Position numbers and translations under genes: made by a program
Shown: positions 23,050 through 36,860 of the stretch, piece after piece
Layout of the letters: each line of letters begins with the position of its first letter
How positions within the stretch are numbered: position 1 is the stretch's first letter
Notes under the pieces: generated by a model
The model's input: only the letters and a program-made list of their open reading frames with translations
The model's database searches: none
Told to the model about the DNA's origin: nothing
DNA from: Meloidogyne chitwoodi
Lineage: Eukaryota > Nematoda > Chromadorea > Rhabditida > Meloidogynidae
Direction of reading: 5' to 3'
Assembly (NCBI GenBank): GCA_015183035.1
Contig: JACZZP010000002.1
Location: 1 to 64,000, forward strand
DNA: 64,000 nucleotides

Positions 23050-26000
23050 TCAAATCAATATTTCATTCCAATGTACGAGTATCATTTCAAATTTCCCGCT
23101 ACTCTTCAAGTGTTGAAGATAATTTAGAGAAATGATTGTGTAAGCTATGTTGGTGATGGTCATAAATTGGGAGTTGGAGACTAAAATTGTAATGAAGTTT
23201 TGAATGTCTTTCCATGGGTTAAAAATCAACCTCTCATCTTCAGTGAGCCTTGTTATTATTGCACCCGAAAGCCTATGCTTGTCCAATATTGTTGTTTGTC
23301 TAGTTTTCGATCTGTAAGGCTGCCTGGGTCTTGGTGAAGAATTTTCATAGGTATGGAATCTGTTGCTTGATTGATGTAGATAGCGGTGATGAACTACTTG
23401 ATGGCCAGTTTTATTCTTTTTACGACGTCCACGTGATTTTTTTCGCAAATCTTCAGAGGCATGACTCTTCCGTTTTAATTTTGATTTAAAAAGAATGCAA
23501 AAGAAAGAAAAAATGAAGAGAAAGATCACACCGGACACTAATTAAGTTATAAATAGATATGAGATTCAGAGACATAAAATAACCAATGTAAGCAACAACA
23601 ATTGTTCGCATGTCGGTCAAAAAAAAAGAAAAATATCAGTTACGTCCACATTTTCACTATAAACTCTTCTTCTATTGTTGTCTTTATTTATAACATTCGA
23701 TTTCGAAAATAAAAAAACCACGAAAATTCGATTTTGTCGACTTTGAAGAGTTTATAACGTAAAAAGCGGGTACAACTGATACAATTCAGAACCAAATTGT
23801 CAATTCGAGAACCTGAAAAAAAGAAAAGTCAATTTGAGAATCTCAATTGTTTATAGTTAATATGTATATTTTTACATCAAATACTGAGCATTAAACTAAA
23901 ATTCTCAAATTCAGTGAAATTTCCAATTAGAAAAGCAAATTTTTTGCCAAAATTTTTGTTAATTTTCATACTACACTTCAAATTTTGAGATAGAAAATTA
24001 ATTCGTATAAAAATATCAGTAATATTTAAGAAAAACTAAAACTAATTAGTAAATTTTGAGTATCAAATATTGCCAGAATAGTAGTATACATTCACAGAAA
24101 ATATATGTTACTGGCAAATTCACATCAATAGTTGGGACGGCATTTTTTAGCCAACTTTCATAATGTCCTCCGAAATGACCGAAAAATGTATGGTTAGTAT
24201 GAACTACACAACAAGACAAAATTTTATAATTTTAATAGCTCACAATGTGCTTCATCGCTATCGTCATTTTCGCCACAATTATCTTCTCCGTTGCAACGTA
24301 ACTTAAAAGATAATATGATAAACATAATTTTATAAACCTGAGAACCAATGCATAAACGTGAATAAGAACATAGATAAAAATTTTCTCCTGTACATTCACT
24401 ATCACCTAAAATATATTATTAAACTTTAAATTTTTTTATTACTTTGAACATGACGCACTTCAGTCCAAGAAAAATTAAATCCCTGAAGACCGTTCACTTT
24501 GTCAGGAGAGGTAAGAAAACTATATTAAAGGTAAAATTGAATACAGAATGAAAAACCTCATTCGGATGGAATTTGATGGCGATACAATCTTAGATAAAAA
24601 TTAAATTTGTTTTAAATTTTTTAAATCACCTACCAGGGGAATCATTTGAATATTCACTCCACAGAGTTGCAAATCCTTGCTCCGATTAGACATATCCAAA
24701 TGAACACGGAAAACAGCACTGTATGACGGAATATAATGTGTATAATTTAAAAAATGAAAGCTTATTACCAAAGTATAAGCAAGTAAAACGACTTCTAAAA
24801 TGCTGTAAATTTTAAACAAAAACCTCATACAGTCGATTTTTTCATCAGTCATTTGTCCTTCAATATTAAAAGCATTCGGCCTTAGTAGCACTTGATGAGC
24901 AGGCCTAACTCGTATTTCCCAATCGCATTGTTTATTCGTACCATATCTTACTGGATATCCGGGTGACTCTGTAAAAAAGTATTAATTAAGAAAAAAATAA
25001 ATCCCATTGAATCAATACTTACCAAAATGACCAGTAGTACGTTCATCATTTGTTTGAATTAATTCTCCACAATGGCGTTTATCCTTAAGTAATTGAGGCA
25101 CTTCTTCCTCGAAAGCATCACGAATTTCGTAATGTGCGTCAAATCCATTGGCTGTACCGAATCCATCAGAGTGAAAGACAACACGCATTTCATGCGCTCC
25201 AAACGATGATATTGTTGGACCAGGAAAAAATAAATATAAATCGTCAACCCCTCGTGTAAATATTTGCGATTTTACTTTTTTTTAATTTGATTTTAAGTTT
25301 TAATTAACTAAATAATTGTATTATAATTGTTAATATAAACTCTACCAGGAAAGATATGCCAGCAATGCTTTGCTTGAAGACGAAGCGTTTCAGTGCCGTC
25401 TGACTCGTAAAATACATCAAAAATTTTTAGCCAGTCATTGCATCTTAAAAGTATAATTATGCATGGAAATAATTAGAATTATTATTACTCTTCTTTGGCG
25501 TTGTCTTCGAAGAGAGCGAATTGCTAATAGAATACAAACATTTTCAAATTATTGCTAAAAAACCTTGAAATGCAAAAGAATTTGTTTGTCTGATATGCCT
25601 GAGATTTGTTGTTGATTCCCTCCCTAACATTATAAATTTACTTTTCTTTTAACTTTGCTCATTTTAAATAAAAAAGGTGAAACCTTCAAGTAATAAGTAC
25701 ATTCTGTATCTAAAGGATAGTTGGCCTAAAGCTCACAAGTCATTAAACATTCGATTTCCCGAAAAGCTACCGGGTATCGTGGACTGTTAAATGATCCAGT
25801 AGGATCGCGAAAGCGAAAAGCACAGCGATTTGATCCGCCAATATTCTCACCAGCAATACCGAAATCTAAATTATTTAGGGAAATAAACCGATTTAAGAAA
25901 TTAATCTAGTTTAATGATGCACCTGTTTTAAATTCCACTCGGGCTCTAAAAAGAAAAATTTTTTAAATTTCTAAATAAAGTACCTGAAGCCTATAGGATA

Positions 26001-28170
26001 ATCAGACGATCCTTTCGAGCCATATGATTGCTCCATAGAGCTAAAAACTAGAACAATGCGCGGTCCTTGACTAATATAAGGGCCCAGCCGATCATCCCCC
26101 TTAATCTTTTATGTTTTAAAAATAATTATCATGCATTTAATAGTAAAAATAACCTGTGACAGACTCTCGCACAAAATAGCATCATATGCGCTTTCCTCGC
26201 CATTAGTCAATGCCGACTTTATCTAAAATATACATTAATAATTTAATAAAGAATAAAGTAATTCTAAATTTAAGTTTTATATAAATTAACCGATGATGCC
26301 GTTGTTGCAATACCAACAAATGCAACACTATTACATTCTTCATTTCCAGGCAGAGAATTTTCCACCAATTTGGAGCTATTCAATGTATGAGAACTTAAAA
26401 TTAATTTTATGAACATTAAAGCTTTCTAATAAATTTAGTACCTAGTTACACTGATAGCTTTATTTTCATCGAAAGGATATGCCATTGATATTGTTTCAAA
26501 TTGCAGAAGTACCTTTTCAAGATTTTGATCACTTCGAAGACCGTCAAGTATATATGTGCATGTCGTGTTAGATGGAAAAATTTCCGGAAACTACAAAAAT
26601 AAAGTAGAATAAGTTTCCGAAAAAATACATTTGGTGATTGTATGTAATGGACGGATTCGCGATTGGAGCGCACCTTTAAATATGTCAATAATAACATTTT
26701 AAAAGATTTAGAACCCTAATATCACATTCCGATCCTCTAATATGTGAAATCCTTCGTTGTGGGCCGATCAACCTTACAATGTCTACAAAACGTGTAGAAA
26801 ACTCATAGTCAATTGCAAAACTGAAAATTTTAATTAAAATTTATCAAAATTTTTAAAAAGAAACCCTCTCATGTCATTTTTTGGAGGTTCTGTAGCATTG
26901 AATTCAAGCAATAATGTTGTACTAAATGAAAAAAGCTCAAGGCGTTGCTGTAAGCCACATAACCTTCGTATTATAGGATCTGAATTTACATCCCCGTCAT
27001 AGATAGTTAGTGAGTCATATGGACAACTTAAATAAGTTATTAAAAAATTATAAAGAAAATTGGATACTGCTCGCCGCCAAAGTAGACATCGAAATCTCTA
27101 AAATAAAGCCGAATCCGTTCACCCTGTTGACCTTTCAACAAATAAACACAATGAAAATTCTACAAACAAAATTTAGATTTAAGCTTAAAAACTAACGCTT
27201 GGATAAGCACCCGGATAGGTAGGAGAAAGCATTGTGCCTTGTGTATTTACACCAGACGATTCAATGATAAAAGCACACCCGCCTCTATCAGGCGATCCAA
27301 ATGGAATGCCTGGCAGAAATTGTGACTCAGGAATGAATTCAAATGTACCAGCAAGAACAAAAGGATCACTTCTACGACTACCAATACGAGAGTGAAGTAC
27401 AAGAACAAGAACTTGATGAAGACTTGAAAAGTTTAATTAAATCAACATATTAATTTAAAGGTTATTGAAATATACCTTATTCGAACATTAGGTGCAACTG
27501 TACCACAATACCGTGCATTTAGATTAGCAGAAAGTATGTCTTCAGAAGGTGAATCCAATTCTGAATATACATCCACATATTCTAATTCACAACTAAAAAG
27601 AAAACATTCCACAATAATTTAAAAATCTAACATACTGATTTGCTGTACCGGCCAATTGAAAAGAAGTGAATGAAAGCCTTACACGTTCATTTTGACTCGC
27701 GATAAACGTGTAAATACACTGACGTAAAAATAATTGTAAAAAACTTCATATTTTAGAAAATTATTGCGATTTAACTATTCTTGGTCTGAATAAAACTTAT
27801 TCAATTTAACCAATGCTTATTGTTAGAATCTAAAAAAGGGACGTGCGAGAGAAATATGCGAAAAGATTATTTAAAAATCCTTATGCAATAAGTATTCCTA
27901 GCCTAAACTTAATCCTACTTGGATGTCATCTGGCAACTGATAATGAACTGCACGTTCATTTTTTTCTTCATTTTCGTTGCTGTTATCCACTGCAATTGTT
28001 ACAAATGGAGGCCGAGTGATTTTATTACCATTATCCTCCTCATTATCTCCACCGATTTCAATGTCCTCATCAGGCGCTTTAAAATCAGTTATTGCCCCTT
28101 TGGGAAAAATTGGAAGAGAAAAATGGCCCTGACGGAGTGAAGAATCAAATAAATGATCGCAGTCTGTGAA
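23050..28170 (-). CDS. lev-10: LEV-10-like CUB/LDLa transmembrane protein
   Basis: In C. elegans LEV-10 is a CUB- and LDLa-domain transmembrane protein that clusters acetylcholine receptors at neuromuscular junctions. Here a minus-strand multi-exon gene encodes, in order, an acidic segment (about 27921-28170), at least four or five CUB modules (for example FTSFQLAGT and CELEYVDVYSE near 27600, CPYDSLTIYDGD near 27000, GSNRCAFRFRDPTGSFNSPR near 25800, SPGYPVRYGTNKQCDWEIRV near 24930), one LDLa repeat (LRCNGEDNCGENDDSDEAHC, 24240-24300), a transmembrane helix (SGVIFLFIFSFFCILF) and a basic tail ending at 23050. The exon with the start of the helix (23584-23617) has no AG acceptor; see findings. 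The exact boundaries of all exons were not worked out. Confidence 0.85.
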
Positions 28171-28301
28171 CTCTGAATTTAATTTCGCTTTTTCTTGATT
28201 GAAAATATATGATTAATGGCCAATTCGTTTATTACTTAGTAGAAGGGAAAATCGTTTTTGACATATTCTCGCGCATTATTCTTTAAAAAATTTATATTTA
28301 C

Positions 28302-29161
28302 TCGTGATATTCTGCAACGCCACGTAGCCAGAACACAAGGATGAAGAGGAGAATAAGTCCGACAATGAGTGTGAAAATCAAAGCGAATCTAAAATTAAGA
28401 AATTTACTTTACTTATTATTGACTTGCATTATTTCGCAGTCTAATGAACGGCAAAAAGGACAATCTTCTCCACGTTGAGGAGCGGTAACTATTGCTTCCG
28501 TCTCTGTATTTTCTGTCGAGTTTGGAAAACACAATTGTTCGTTTTTGATTTCTTCTCGTTTTTGCCGTTCGTTGTCTATAGTTTCTTTTTCCTCCCATTT
28601 TCGTCCTTCTTCTGTTGCAATAAATGTAGATCTGTTTCCACCATTTTCTGTTAGAGGCGAGAGTAACTTGGCACTCGCTGCAACACCTTCCAATGAGCAT
28701 TTTACAGAAGAGGAAGAGTTATGTGAAGAAGTTCCGACTATATTTTTATAATGATGATTATGACTTGTTTTAACTGTAGAATTTTCAACCAGTGGAGATT
28801 TTAAACCCTGCAGAAGTGGTTGTAGAGAAAATGACTGCGATAGAGAATCTTTATCACGAAAAGGGGCAGTTGCACTCAATGGCAAATTACGAGGTTGATG
28901 AGGCACAACCCTCACAATAGTTGTTACAGGAACATTGACTGGTTTCTGCTGATGCTGCCCTATTGTCGATGAAACTTGTCGAACATCAATGGGGCAAGAT
29001 TGAGTATTTACTCCTTCCTCCTTTGCCACACACAGTCGTTGCTCTTTACTTTTCCGTTCTGATTTAGATGATTCAATAGGGCAGTTGCAAGAAGGAAAAG
29101 GATACGGCGGTGAATTAATGCCGCTAGTTGTTGAAGGCTCAATTTTGAAAAAATTGTTAAA
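28302..29161 (-). CDS. Hydrophilic exon plus TM exon, probable 5' part of the LEV-10-like gene
   Basis: After a GCTCTAG acceptor an open exon (28413-29161) encodes about 250 hydrophilic, Ser/Gln-rich residues with paired Cys (CPFCRSLDC). It splices in frame to 28302-28388, which encodes a strong transmembrane helix (FALIFTLIVGLILLLFILVF). The next downstream exon of the LEV-10-like gene does not join in phase with the obvious donor CACGA|GTAAAT, so I cannot prove that the two belong together. If they do, the protein has a membrane anchor at both ends. It could instead be a separate small one-TM protein. Confidence 0.45.
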
Positions 29162-29487
29162 CTAGAGCAAATGTTATCTTTTTAAAATTTTAAACATCGA
29201 GCTGTACAATATAAATAGTTAAAAGTTGACAGAACTGCTTAAACAAATGAGAAAATATTGGGGACAAACAAACAAGCATCCCCGATCGGCCATTTAATTC
29301 GTTGATTTTGGCTTATAAATGAGAAGAGAAAGAAATAATAGATGTGTCCCGCTTACATCCTGTCTATCATAGCTGCGCAAACAAATAAACAAATCCCGCC
29401 CACCTTTCTCATCTTGACTCATGTCAGATGCGTTATATAGGAATTTGATATTAAAGATATTTAAACAATTAAGAAACGAATTGGCCA

Positions 29488-29730
29488 CTAATTTCCAGTA
29501 AAAATTAAAAACATACGGAAATTCACTTCCATCGTCTCTACATTATCTTGTTGATCATAAGGCAGTTGATGAGAATCGCTGAATATTGTCGGACCAACAT
29601 TAACTGCTACGGACAAGCAAAATCCACCGAATCCAATAAAATTAACAAAAAATAGCAAAGGCGATAAATTTGAAGTTAAAATTTTTATGCGGCTATCGCT
29701 TTTACTTTTGATGTATTTTTGGTTTTGCAT
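29488..29730 (-). CDS. Small single-TM protein upstream of lev-10-like gene (EAT-18 candidate)
   Basis: An 80-residue frame with Met, a basic stretch, one hydrophobic helix (LLFFVNFIGFGGFCLSVAV) and a short acidic outside segment (VETMEVNF). A good donor, GTATGT, lies at 29507, so a spliced form ending about residue 74 is also possible. In C. elegans the small one-TM protein EAT-18, needed for pharyngeal nicotinic receptors, is encoded at the lev-10 locus. Position, strand, size and topology fit that arrangement, but I do not have a residue-level match, so the assignment is inference. Confidence 0.4.
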   Translation of the reverse strand: MQNQKYIKSKSDSRIKILTSNLSPLLFFVNFIGFGGFCLSVAVNVGPTIFSDSHQLPYDQQDNVETMEVNFRMFLIFTGN

Positions 29731-30405
29731 TGTAGATTCCCATGTGGACTAAATATCCTTTTTCTGGATATATATAATATAAAAACTTGAAACTATAAAA
29801 ACAGAAAATTTTAAAATATTATGTATAATTTGCAATGTTACTAAAAGAAAACATGCAAACATAATCTAATTTAAGGACAAGTATTCTCTCCATAGAAGTC
29901 GGATACCATAAATTTTGTGTCGATAATATCTCTTTCATCCTATGGGAATATCGAATTAAAAATATTAAAAAAGGCAACTATTCTCCTCCTTAAAAATTTT
30001 TTAATGGAAAATATTGATCAAATAACTAATTTTAAGATTATGTTTTTCTATTAAAATAGGAATAGGTAATTTCATTTTTTTAATGAGAAGAATCGTCGAT
30101 AAGTTATGTCATCCTAAATATAACCTAACAAAAATAAAAGGCTAATAATCCCTTTTTGACAGCTGTCGCCATAAGTCATTGTTCAAGGTCACTTATATAA
30201 TCCTTCCAACTACTAGGGAAGTACTAAGAAAAAATAATATTAAATAATCCCGATATTTGCTGCCTCATAAAATATTTAAATTCTAAACTTATTTCGTGAA
30301 AAAAGTACATTTTTTACACATTTTTACATTAAAAATAATAAAGTTAAGAATTGTAAAAAAGGATAAAATTTCTTAAAATTGAGTTATGTTTAACGGATCT
30401 TACTA
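29731..30405. other. Spacer between PGAP2 and the lev-10-like locus
   Basis: AT-rich, no exon recognised. It holds the PGAP2 3' end and the promoter of the small TM gene on the minus strand. Confidence 0.5.
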
Positions 30406-31635
30406 CTAAATACCACGTTTTTCGCTGTAATCATGCATTGGCAGCAAGTAATAATTTGCCTTGATAGCAGCTGTAATAAGCGAAAGTACTCTCGATTGAA
30501 ATTCGTAATAAATCGTTGTATGAAAGAGGCCGTTGAATAAAATTAATGAATACTCAGATAAAGCAAAAAATGTGTACATTCCAGGCTCGCAGTAACGATT
30601 ATGCCTATAGAAAAAGTACAGAGCAAAGACTAAAGAGACCATTTGCCCGATACAACAAAACGCTTTGGATTGGAACGAGACTTCGCCCTGCAAAAGTATT
30701 GATTTCATATTTTTATGTCCTGGATCCTCGACTATCCTACAGAACCATAATTTTAAAAAATACTAGTTTGTTGGAGCGTCTCCTGCCAGATAGGTCAAAG
30801 AGCCAAGTACTAACAAACATATATAGAGTTCCACATATAACAAACGTGTTGAATAAAATCATATGCAAAACTGAGAAAATAAAACTTTTGTATAATAATA
30901 AATGAAAATTACACTTATCAACCCACTACTATTAAATTCTTTCATTTCCCTTATTCCACTCACAATGGTCTTCAATCGAAGAAATCATTGCGAGCAGTGT
31001 AAGTGATGTAATCTCTGTGACCTGAATGAAGGAAAAATAGCCATATAAAATCCGAAAGCTTTGCCGATAGTCGCTAAAAATGCTAAAGACTTGCATTGAG
31101 TGCACAAGCAAATTGACAGGCCCAGCGAAATCTATTCAAGAGTGGGAAAGACCATAGACTAGAGCTGAGCAAATAGTTTCTAAATTTTGAAAAATGGATC
31201 AGTTTAAAATTTCAGGTAAAATAATTATCTTCTCCTAGAAAATACTTTTAAATATTAATAAAATATTTATCAAAAAACCATACTTGAAAGCAAAAGAAAT
31301 TGCTAGACGCGGCGTGCATGAAATCCCAAGAAGGAAACGCCAAACGTAGCGTTCAGGAGCATAAGCTACTACGGCTGAAAGCGAGGGTAACCAGTTAGAA
31401 ACTTAAAAAATATAGTAAATTTAAATATCTTCTAAAAAAAACCTCCGCAATGTGTAGAGATAGCCTGAATTCATAAAATAAAGATAATAATTTTATTCAA
31501 AAAGACCATTTCATAATGAAGAAAAAGAGAAGTTGAAAGGCACAAAACGAATGCGAGAAGAGGACAACCAGTCGACATAAGGATCACAACAGAAAATGGA
31601 ATGGAGAGCACTTCTTCCTCTCCAAGAATATGCAT
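30406..31635 (-). CDS. PGAP2, GPI-anchor lipid remodelling protein
   Basis: Golgi membrane protein involved in fatty-acid remodelling of GPI anchors. Exons 31507-31635, 31443-31464, 31284-31401, 31095-31179, 30964-31021, 30764-30870 and 30406-30687 total 801 nt, 266 aa, close to the usual size. Landmarks: ATHCG-like ISTHCG followed by NWLPSLSAVV, PERYVWRFLLG, TSLTLLAMISSIED, and RHNRYCEPGMYTFFALSEYS near the C-terminus. Several hydrophobic helices are present. The intron at 31094 starts GCAAGT, a GC-AG intron without which the frame stops. MRPL16 ends 188 nt upstream on the same strand, so an operon is possible. Confidence 0.92.
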
Positions 31636-31823
31636 CACCGACAAAAAAGAAGATGAAAAAAATTAATATTAATCATCAAAAATTACAAGGAAATTAGAAT
31701 CAACAAAATATTAAATTAAATATTCTTTGATAGTCTTCATCAGATATGTGAGTCAATTCTCAAAGATTTAAATATTTATACAAAAAATAACGAGCAAAAA
31801 AAAACTAAAGTTATTTTGCATTT

Positions 31824-32863
31824 TTATTTGTATCTGCATTTCCAAATAACATCATATGGAGATAACCAATATTGACAACCCTAAAATTATAAATAGATAG
31901 ACAACGAAACAGTAAAACCTGCATATTGTATTTTATCACAGTGTCCCAATCAAATTTGTTTTCATTTTGTTCTTTTATTTTAATTTCAACCTCACGTCTT
32001 CTTTGCAACAATTCCTCACTGACAAATTCGATAGGAAATGGGAAACGCTGCAAGCATGGCATTAACTGTGCCCGAGCCTAATTAGAAATTAAATTATTGC
32101 TAGTCTTAATAACAATAAACCTCAGCTTCGAGCATATGTCCACCAACTTCCATAATTATCCTGCCTGCTCGAACCGGAGTCTCAAAGTGATGAATAGGGC
32201 CCTTTCCACCACCTCGCTTTGTTCCTTTCAAGCGACGAGTTCGAGGCAACCTGAAAATTTAACATAATATTACAATTTAAAATAATTTTTAACCATGGAG
32301 CATCAACACGCCAAATTGCAAATTGATTTTTTTTCAACATTTTATTAACATGATCCTGTTAAAAATTTTGGTGATTTAAGAATTTTCAGTTAAATATTTA
32401 TTTGCAAAAATCTAGAAAAAGAAACTCACTTGTAAATATGCAAAATCGGCACCTGTTATAAAACCACCACTGACAGCAGCAAGTCCAAATTGTTTATGAG
32501 TTAACTAATGTTATTAAAAAAAGAATGTTAAGAATGTTTATATTAAAAAAAGAATGTTAAAAATAAACCTCAGTATGTATCGGTTCATATCCTCTTGCTT
32601 CAACCATACGCTTATTTAGCTTTTTCTTCATCTCACCAAGTGCTTCATCATAAACCGGCTCAGGTGGCATTGCCGGCAATTGAAATTTCCCATCTGGTGG
32701 AAAGACTACTTCTGAAAAAATTATATAAAATATTAATTTAATATTTATTTAAACTTTCGAATGTGATTGGGTAATTGTAGGAATTCCTAATTTGTTGTAA
32801 ACATCTGCAACTGCTATCAAAATAATTGGTGAGCAAAGAAATTCTACGACTAATTTGATTCAT
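31824..32863 (-). CDS. mrpl-16: Mitochondrial ribosomal protein L16 (uL16m)
   Basis: Large-subunit mitoribosome protein. Exons 32755-32863, 32569-32711, 32430-32504, 32294-32355, 32121-32250, 31919-32077 and 31824-31880 total 735 nt, 244 aa. The uL16 core is clear: NQFAIWRVDAPW, RGGGKGPIHHFETPVRAGR, EVGGHMLEAE and a C-terminal LSPYDV. The first 36 residues are Ser/Arg/Gln-rich with few acids, as expected for a mitochondrial presequence. The start codon lies 241 bp from the divergent MAPK gene. Confidence 0.93.
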
Positions 32864-33104
32864 TTATTAAAATAAATGTTCACTACTTTTAAGTACAATT
32901 AATCTAAAAATAATTAAAGATATGTTCAATTTAAACATTTTTACGAATTCGAATTGGAAAAAATGATAATGCGCGTCTAAGTCGATGATTAATTTATCGT
33001 TTGATTATGTATAAATTAGACGATAAAAATATATATATGCAATAAAAAAAAAAAGTTTAACCAATTGGAAACTAATATTAATAAAGCAAATTGCCGATAA
33101 ACCG
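32864..33104. promoter_or_regulatory. Divergent promoter, MRPL16 / MAPK
   Basis: 241 bp between two opposite start codons, very AT-rich, including an 11-A run at about 33045. No specific sites assigned. Confidence 0.5.
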
Positions 33105-34672
<1,568 letters not shown>

Positions 34673-34794
34673 GTATATTACTTTGAAATTTAACAAAAGG
34701 AAAGTGTTGCATAAATTCATAAATTTAATACTTTTTAAAGCTTCAATTTTATATGAAAACAATGAAAGTCAAATAATTTAGTGCTGGATAATAT

Positions 34795-36695
34795 TCAATA
34801 TTCATCAAAATCTGAACCATATTCATAATCAGAGGGATAATGATCATAGCCATCGTAAGAATAAATAGATCCTGTCGCATAATCTGTTATAAATTAGTTA
34901 TATTTAATTTTCGCAGAATAATTTTATTTTTTTTTAATTTTCTAGCAAAATTTAATCAATAAAATTCAAAATTATATTGAATGTAAACATACAGTCAGAA
35001 AGATCAGGCCTTTCTGAAAAAATTTGAAATAAACACTCGTGATTTCTTCCAATTGAATCATTGAATTCTATAATATGCGCAATATATGGAGAATCATCAG
35101 CTAATTCATCGATCAAGAACGACTTCCCCAGACTGAAAAGTTTGTGATCATTCGGAATCGACTATAAATCCATAAAAATAAAATTTAAAGAAATTTTTCT
35201 AAAATTACCTCAAACAAAGTCTCTTCGAAATTTGCGGTGAATTCCATGCGAATTTTCAAACGTTTACTGCCGATATCAGAAAGTTTGAGATGTTCTACTA
35301 TTGAAACAATAAGAATTTCCAGAGCTTTGATATGCTCGCTGGGAGAAGTAGTGTTGCATGAGAATTTAAATTCCATATATTCAATATTTGAGCAGCAACT
35401 GAGTAAAAAATGTACATTACTCTTTAGACGGTCAAAAAAATTGTTTTTTGATTCCAAATCAAGAATACATTTAATTTGTATCTTCTTTGTACGTTCGTAA
35501 ATAATCATCTGCCTTAAAATTATTAAAATATGAAATAAGTCATATATCATTCTTCTCATAATTAATTATCATAGTGAATTAGTTTTTAGCAATTACAAAT
35601 TAATTAATTACATAAAAAATATTAAAAATAAATTTATTTATTATATATACCTTTCTGGTGAAGCACATTCAAAAATGAGATTTTCCCAAAAACTAGAAAA
35701 CTCAACATTCTCCGCATTAATAGAAAGCAAAGTCATTAGATGTTTTTCTGTTGGATACATTTAATTAAATTAATTCAAAGAAAACAAACGAAGAATTTCT
35801 GCTGGCTCATCAACTTCCAATTTTGAAATTCTCAGGTTCGAATTCGAAGAGAATAAATAAGACTCAGAAGTGGAAGGAGCTAAATATAAATAGAATTTGA
35901 GTAATAATTTAAACCAGTTTCTAATGCTACATGTATACCTTCTACTTTTAGCAAATGTCGCAGTGCGCCTTCATTTCCTGGCATCGAAAAATGATCTAGG
36001 ACTGGCAAATCTTCTAGAAAATTACAAATTCGAATAAATAAAACACGGAATAAGCCAGCATCAAAAAGATCCGAAATTATTTTTTTATTAACAATATAAG
36101 GACCAGCAAAGTCACACTGAAAAAGTATTTACATATATAATGAATTATAATTTAACGTACACTACTCATTTTATTAAGCATCATTTCATCTTTATAAAAA
36201 CTAATCATACAGTCGCCGCGAGTACCAAGAAGCTCAAGACGCTTCATTCTAGAGAAAATTAAGAAGAAAGCCCGCATTTTATCAGCACTGTGATACTAAA
36301 ATTATAACTTGATATAATGAAAATTTGGAAAAACCATGAAACGCGTATAAGCATTAGGTTTTCGCAGATCCATCTGATTGAACATTTTATCATTAGGTGG
36401 TTTTTTGAAAAGTAATTTTTCAGAAATAATGTGAAGAACATCGTTTGATAGCCGAGGTATAGCCAACATCTGAAATTCAATGCAAATAAATTGATTTCTA
36501 AGGTAAGTAATGAAATGATATCATAACTAGCAAAAAACACAGAAAAAATCCACATGTTAGATAATTTGAGAATAAAGAATGAACAAACACTGAATGATCC
36601 TTTTTGAGATCGTGGCACTCAACCGTCTTTTCATTCGAGAAAATGTTAAATTTCGAATTGGACGTCTTTCGTTTTGTCAACTTGTCTAAGTTCAA
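34795..36695 (-). CDS. F-box protein with acidic Tyr-rich tail
   Basis: Likely substrate adaptor of an SCF ubiquitin ligase. The exon starting at 36469 encodes an F-box-like motif, IPRLSNDVLHIISEKLL; an upstream exon (36590-36695) could supply a basic N-terminus and the start Met. Later exons encode a leucine-rich C-terminal region of the type seen in expanded nematode F-box families (for example KRLELLGTRGDCM near 36200 and a 120-residue exon at 35210-35500). The last exon ends in an acidic, Tyr/Asp/Ser-rich stretch before the stop at 34795. Target unknown. Whether 36590-36695 is coding depends on splicing; CAG lies directly before the 36469 ATG. Confidence 0.7.
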
Positions 36696-36860
36696 TTTTA
36701 AAAATGCTTATCTGCATAAATGGTGATTTAATTTTTATTTTTTGTCTTTCCCATTTTTTACTTTTTATTAATTTATGAATACTTTAATTTAGAGTTAAAT
36801 GTTTTTATAATTATTTTAAAATATTATGACTATATTTTGAATTATACCACCAAGTACACA
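36696..36860. promoter_or_regulatory. Divergent promoter, F-box gene / VIG-1
   Basis: 165 bp between opposite start codons; AT-rich; no site assigned. Confidence 0.5.

Noticed and set aside
30546..30905. 119-residue plus-strand frame
   Set aside because: It lies opposite two PGAP2 exons and has no recognisable motif.
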